From Oceanospirillaceae bacterium (GTDB taxonomy: Bacteria; Pseudomonadota; Gammaproteobacteria; Pseudomonadales; Balneatricaceae), in the NCBI GenBank assembly GCA_013215375.1, contig JABSRB010000013.1:1-64000 (forward strand): a stretch of DNA of 64,000 nucleotides, written 5' to 3'. Shown here piece after piece: positions 61,943-64,000 of the stretch (position 1 is the first letter of the stretch; each line of letters starts with the position of its first letter). The notes below the pieces were generated by a model, which saw only the letters and a list, made by a program, of their open reading frames with translations, made no database searches and was not told the DNA's origin. The position numbers and the translations under genes were made by a program.

Positions 61943-62158
61943 ACTTATGCGCTTCTCTTAATTAATTCAACTGCGCTTAAGATACCTTATTTTACGTCAC
62001 TTTCAAATTGCTATTGGCCTGTTGGTGTACATCGCAGCGACCTTTCCCAGTACAGCGTATAAAATGGCAGCTATTTAATGAAAATGACCATTGCAGATTG
62101 GCTCTCAATCACCAACTGTTACAATGCAGCCAATAATTAAGTAATTCTGGAGATTAAA

Positions 62159-62593
62159 TTGTCGGATAACCACGGTTTCTATTTAGAAGATTTGTCCCTT
62201 GAAATGTCTGCTTGTATGGAAAAAACCATTACAGCAGAAGATGTTGAGGATTTTGCGCGGCTATCAGGAGATAACAATCCTATTCACCTAGATGAGCAAT
62301 ACGCTAAGTCCACTAGCTTTGGTGCGCGTATTGTGCACGGCATGTTCAGCGCCGCACTGATTTCAGCCGTAGCAGGCACTAAACTGCCAGGGCCAGGTGG
62401 CATTTACCTGTCGCAGAGTTTGAAATTTCGCAAACCTATCTTCATTGATCAAACAGCAGTAGCGACATTGACCATCATTGACATCAATACCCGCCGTGGT
62501 CGTGTCACCATGAATACCGACGTGCATGTCGATGGGAAATTGGTAGTTTCTGGTGAGGCCGTTTACATGGTCGACAAACGCCCTACTGTTTGA
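62159..62593 (+). CDS. MaoC-like (R)-enoyl-CoA hydratase
   Basis: 144-residue hot-dog fold protein. The hydratase motif is present: FARLSGDNNPIHLDEQYA (Asp/His catalytic pair) and RIVHGMFSAALIS. It starts at TTG: TGGAG stands 7 bases before it, and the sequence from FYLEDLSLEMSA matches family N-termini. A downstream ATG would cut into the fold. Similar to PhaJ, which links beta-oxidation to PHA synthesis, but no pha genes are near. Confidence 0.9.
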   Translation: MSDNHGFYLEDLSLEMSACMEKTITAEDVEDFARLSGDNNPIHLDEQYAKSTSFGARIVHGMFSAALISAVAGTKLPGPGGIYLSQSLKFRKPIFIDQTAVATLTIIDINTRRGRVTMNTDVHVDGKLVVSGEAVYMVDKRPTV

Positions 62594-62620
62594 TGTTTTC
62601 GACAGAGTAATTTTTTATAC

Positions 62621-62653
62621 AAGCAGTTAGAGAAAACAACCTGACTGCTTTTT
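62621..62653 (+). terminator. terminator of the MaoC-like gene
   Basis: AAGCAGT (62621-62627) pairs with ACTGCTT (62644-62650), followed by further T. The loop is long (16 bases). Confidence 0.6.
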
Positions 62654-62821
62654 ATTGATGCGAAACCGCTACTTTATCTGTCTTACAACAAGCTTTTTAC
62701 CACTCTCTTTATTCAAGCAATATGGATGGTATTTTATTTAGCAGCACTTCGAAAATCTCTTATATATGTACCCGCTCAAGTCAGGCTACTCGCTAGTGTT
62801 AGTCGAATAATAAGCAAATAA

Positions 62822-63256
62822 TCATTTAGCAAATAACTCTTTCTCGATATCGTGAAAGCCTTTGAACTCTAGCGCGTTCCCGGATGGATCGGCAAAGAAC
62901 ATGGTGCCCTGTTCACCTACTTCTCCGGCAAAACGTACGTAAGGTTCAATAATGAAATCATCGATAAAATCTTTAGCCTGCTCTGCAAATTCCTGCCAAT
63001 CACCAAAACCCATTATGACCCCAAAATGTGGCACAGGCACACCATGCCCATCTACACCGTTGTAAATACTCGGTACTTTGCCTGTTGCACCTAGATCCGG
63101 GTTTAGATGGGTGACAAGTTGATGCCCAAACATATTAAAATCTATCCATTGCTCGGCGCTTCGCCCTTCGGGAAAACCTAACTTATTACCATAAAAATCA
63201 CGCGCCTCTGTGATATCGCGAACTTGGACTGCCAAGTGAAAAGGGGTCAATTTCAT
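62822..63256 (-). CDS. VOC superfamily protein (glyoxalase/dioxygenase-like)
   Basis: 144 residues with two beta-alpha-beta-beta-beta modules. Metal positions of the vicinal oxygen chelate fold are visible: H in PFHLAVQVRD, H in VPHFGVIM and E in NALEFKGF. The start at 63256 follows TGGAGA; a longer upstream frame (63334) lacks support. The reaction cannot be told from sequence. Confidence 0.88.
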   Translation of the reverse strand: MKLTPFHLAVQVRDITEARDFYGNKLGFPEGRSAEQWIDFNMFGHQLVTHLNPDLGATGKVPSIYNGVDGHGVPVPHFGVIMGFGDWQEFAEQAKDFIDDFIIEPYVRFAGEVGEQGTMFFADPSGNALEFKGFHDIEKELFAK

Positions 63257-63926
63257 CGTATATTCTCCATTTTTGTGCCGATTAATTTTGTCACATCTGC
63301 TCGCCAGTAACAGCCTAGCAACGATTCCAATCATCTAATAATTCGCATAACTGTGTTCCGCTATATAGCTTTGGATAAACACAGTTAATCAACGGTATAT
63401 CGTTCAGTCTAGTCGTTTACTGGAGTATAGAAACTTTCTTCGTTTAACAAATATTCTTCAATCCCCTACCAACTACAAGAGCCATTTACGGGACAGGCAC
63501 GTTTTAAATCACTAAGGTTAATTTTGGGGGGATGTGCACCAAACCCCTATAGCCGCACTAATCCTTATGTCTAATACTGTGAAGTATTGGACATAAGGAT
63601 ATTTCGGTTGTGTTACTTATTAAAAATGTGGGCTCTTCAAAAACTCCAATATTTTTTAAGATTGCAGTCAGAGTGAAACCATGAAATATTAAGACTGACC
63701 ACAAATAGTTTTTAGACTAGCTAAAAAAGCAGAGTCGTAACTACTTTAACTCCCATTTAACGACAACACACACACTAAATTCTGCCATGTAAATCGTTCC
63801 ATTATTTTACGTGGCTATGTCTGGACGTGACACTAAGAGGATATTTTAACGCCTTAGCAACGGCGGATTTGTAGCTACGGAGAAGCCGGCCTCAAAAGAG
63901 AGAATTGGCTGAACTTGTTAGGATAT
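63257..63926. other. 670-base gap, no gene seen apart from a strong hairpin
   Basis: No frame with a credible ribosome site on either strand. The main structure is the hairpin at 63561-63600. A weaker inverted pair, GGCTATGTCTGG (63814-63825) and CCGGACATAGCT (63974-63985), flanks the last part of the window. Confidence 0.35.
63561..63600. repeat. 18-bp stem hairpin
   Basis: ATCCTTATGTCTAATACT (63561-63578), loop GTGA, and its near-exact complement (63583-63600) with one mismatch. No T-run on either side, so it is not a typical terminator. Could be a recombination or transposon end, or a structured RNA. Confidence 0.6.
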
Positions 63927-64000
63927 TTAATATTTCTCATGTGTGGATGCTTGCCCCTCTTTATATTCGCAGCCCGGACATAGCTCAGCTTCTTCATCAT
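63927..64000 (-). CDS. possible C-terminal end of a gene entering from the right edge
   Basis: Read leftward from the edge, 24 codons end in TAA. The sequence is acidic with a CxxC (DDEEAELCPGCEYKEG), as at the end of some metal-binding proteins. Too short to identify; could equally be chance. Confidence 0.25.
   Translation of the reverse strand, partial: DEEAELCPGCEYKEGQASTHEKY

Noticed and set aside
63814-63985. Inverted pair GGCTATGTCTGG/CCGGACATAGCT as an IS end pair
   Set aside because: Only 10 of 12 bases match, no transposase frame, no visible target duplication.

Overview
The window looks like a stretch of chromosome from a free-living, probably marine gammaproteobacterium. Base composition is AT-leaning (roughly 40% GC by eye, not computed). 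The lineage call rests on the gene content: htpG with a textbook sigma-32 promoter, ppiC, fabV, gabT/gabD, prpE, nikR, aqpZ, a fused cysteine desulfurase/SufE, and the small families DUF2069, DUF3301 and DUF3087, all typical of Gammaproteobacteria. No rRNA, tRNA, CRISPR array, prophage or intact insertion sequence was seen.

Layout. 0-3 kb: a two-gene operon of a degenerate periplasmic 5'-nucleotidase and a membrane diguanylate cyclase cut by the left edge. 3.5-8 kb: housekeeping genes including htpG. 8-11.7 kb: a four-gene Mn/Fe ABC importer (sitABCD type) behind a perfect 15-bp inverted repeat. 11.7-15.1 kb: ybaK, an acetyltransferase/XRE-cupin pair, a TRIC channel, and two tiny lipoprotein genes, too short for ordinary gene calling, with their own promoter and terminator. 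15.2-22 kb: GABA catabolism (gabD-gabT), a LysR regulator with a DMT exporter, and a MOSC-reductase-ferredoxin fusion. 22.6-34.4 kb: two GGDEF/EAL proteins with decayed EAL domains, an arsC-wrbA-DUF2069-csdA/E cluster, and assorted small genes.

34.6-44.7 kb is the most distinctive block. It holds a complete B12-dependent glutamate mutase set (mutS, mutE, mutL) in one operon with a 48-residue peptide gene made by duplication of the mutE tail, a GH43 glycosidase and a stand-alone AMP-forming ligase. Next to it are an RraA/HMG-aldolase-like gene, a dicarboxylate aminotransferase and a glucarate-dehydratase-like enolase. Mutase, aminotransferase and an oxaloacetate-decarboxylase-like RraA protein could together convert glutamate to 2-oxobutyrate through 3-methylaspartate; this is inference.

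45-48 kb: a nickel locus (NikR-like regulator, NikK, NikM, NikL) without the ECF ATPase and T component, and with a regulator lacking two of the four canonical nickel ligands. 48-64 kb: a MORN lipoprotein, prpE, two separate ECF-sigma modules each followed by a small unannotated protein, an outer-membrane barrel, aqpZ, HMG-CoA lyase, an Lrp/DMT divergent pair, fabV, a MaoC hydratase and a VOC protein.

Scattered through the window, usually beside terminators, is a family of bipartite hairpin repeats whose stems differ between copies but stay paired. This points to selection on the folded structure.
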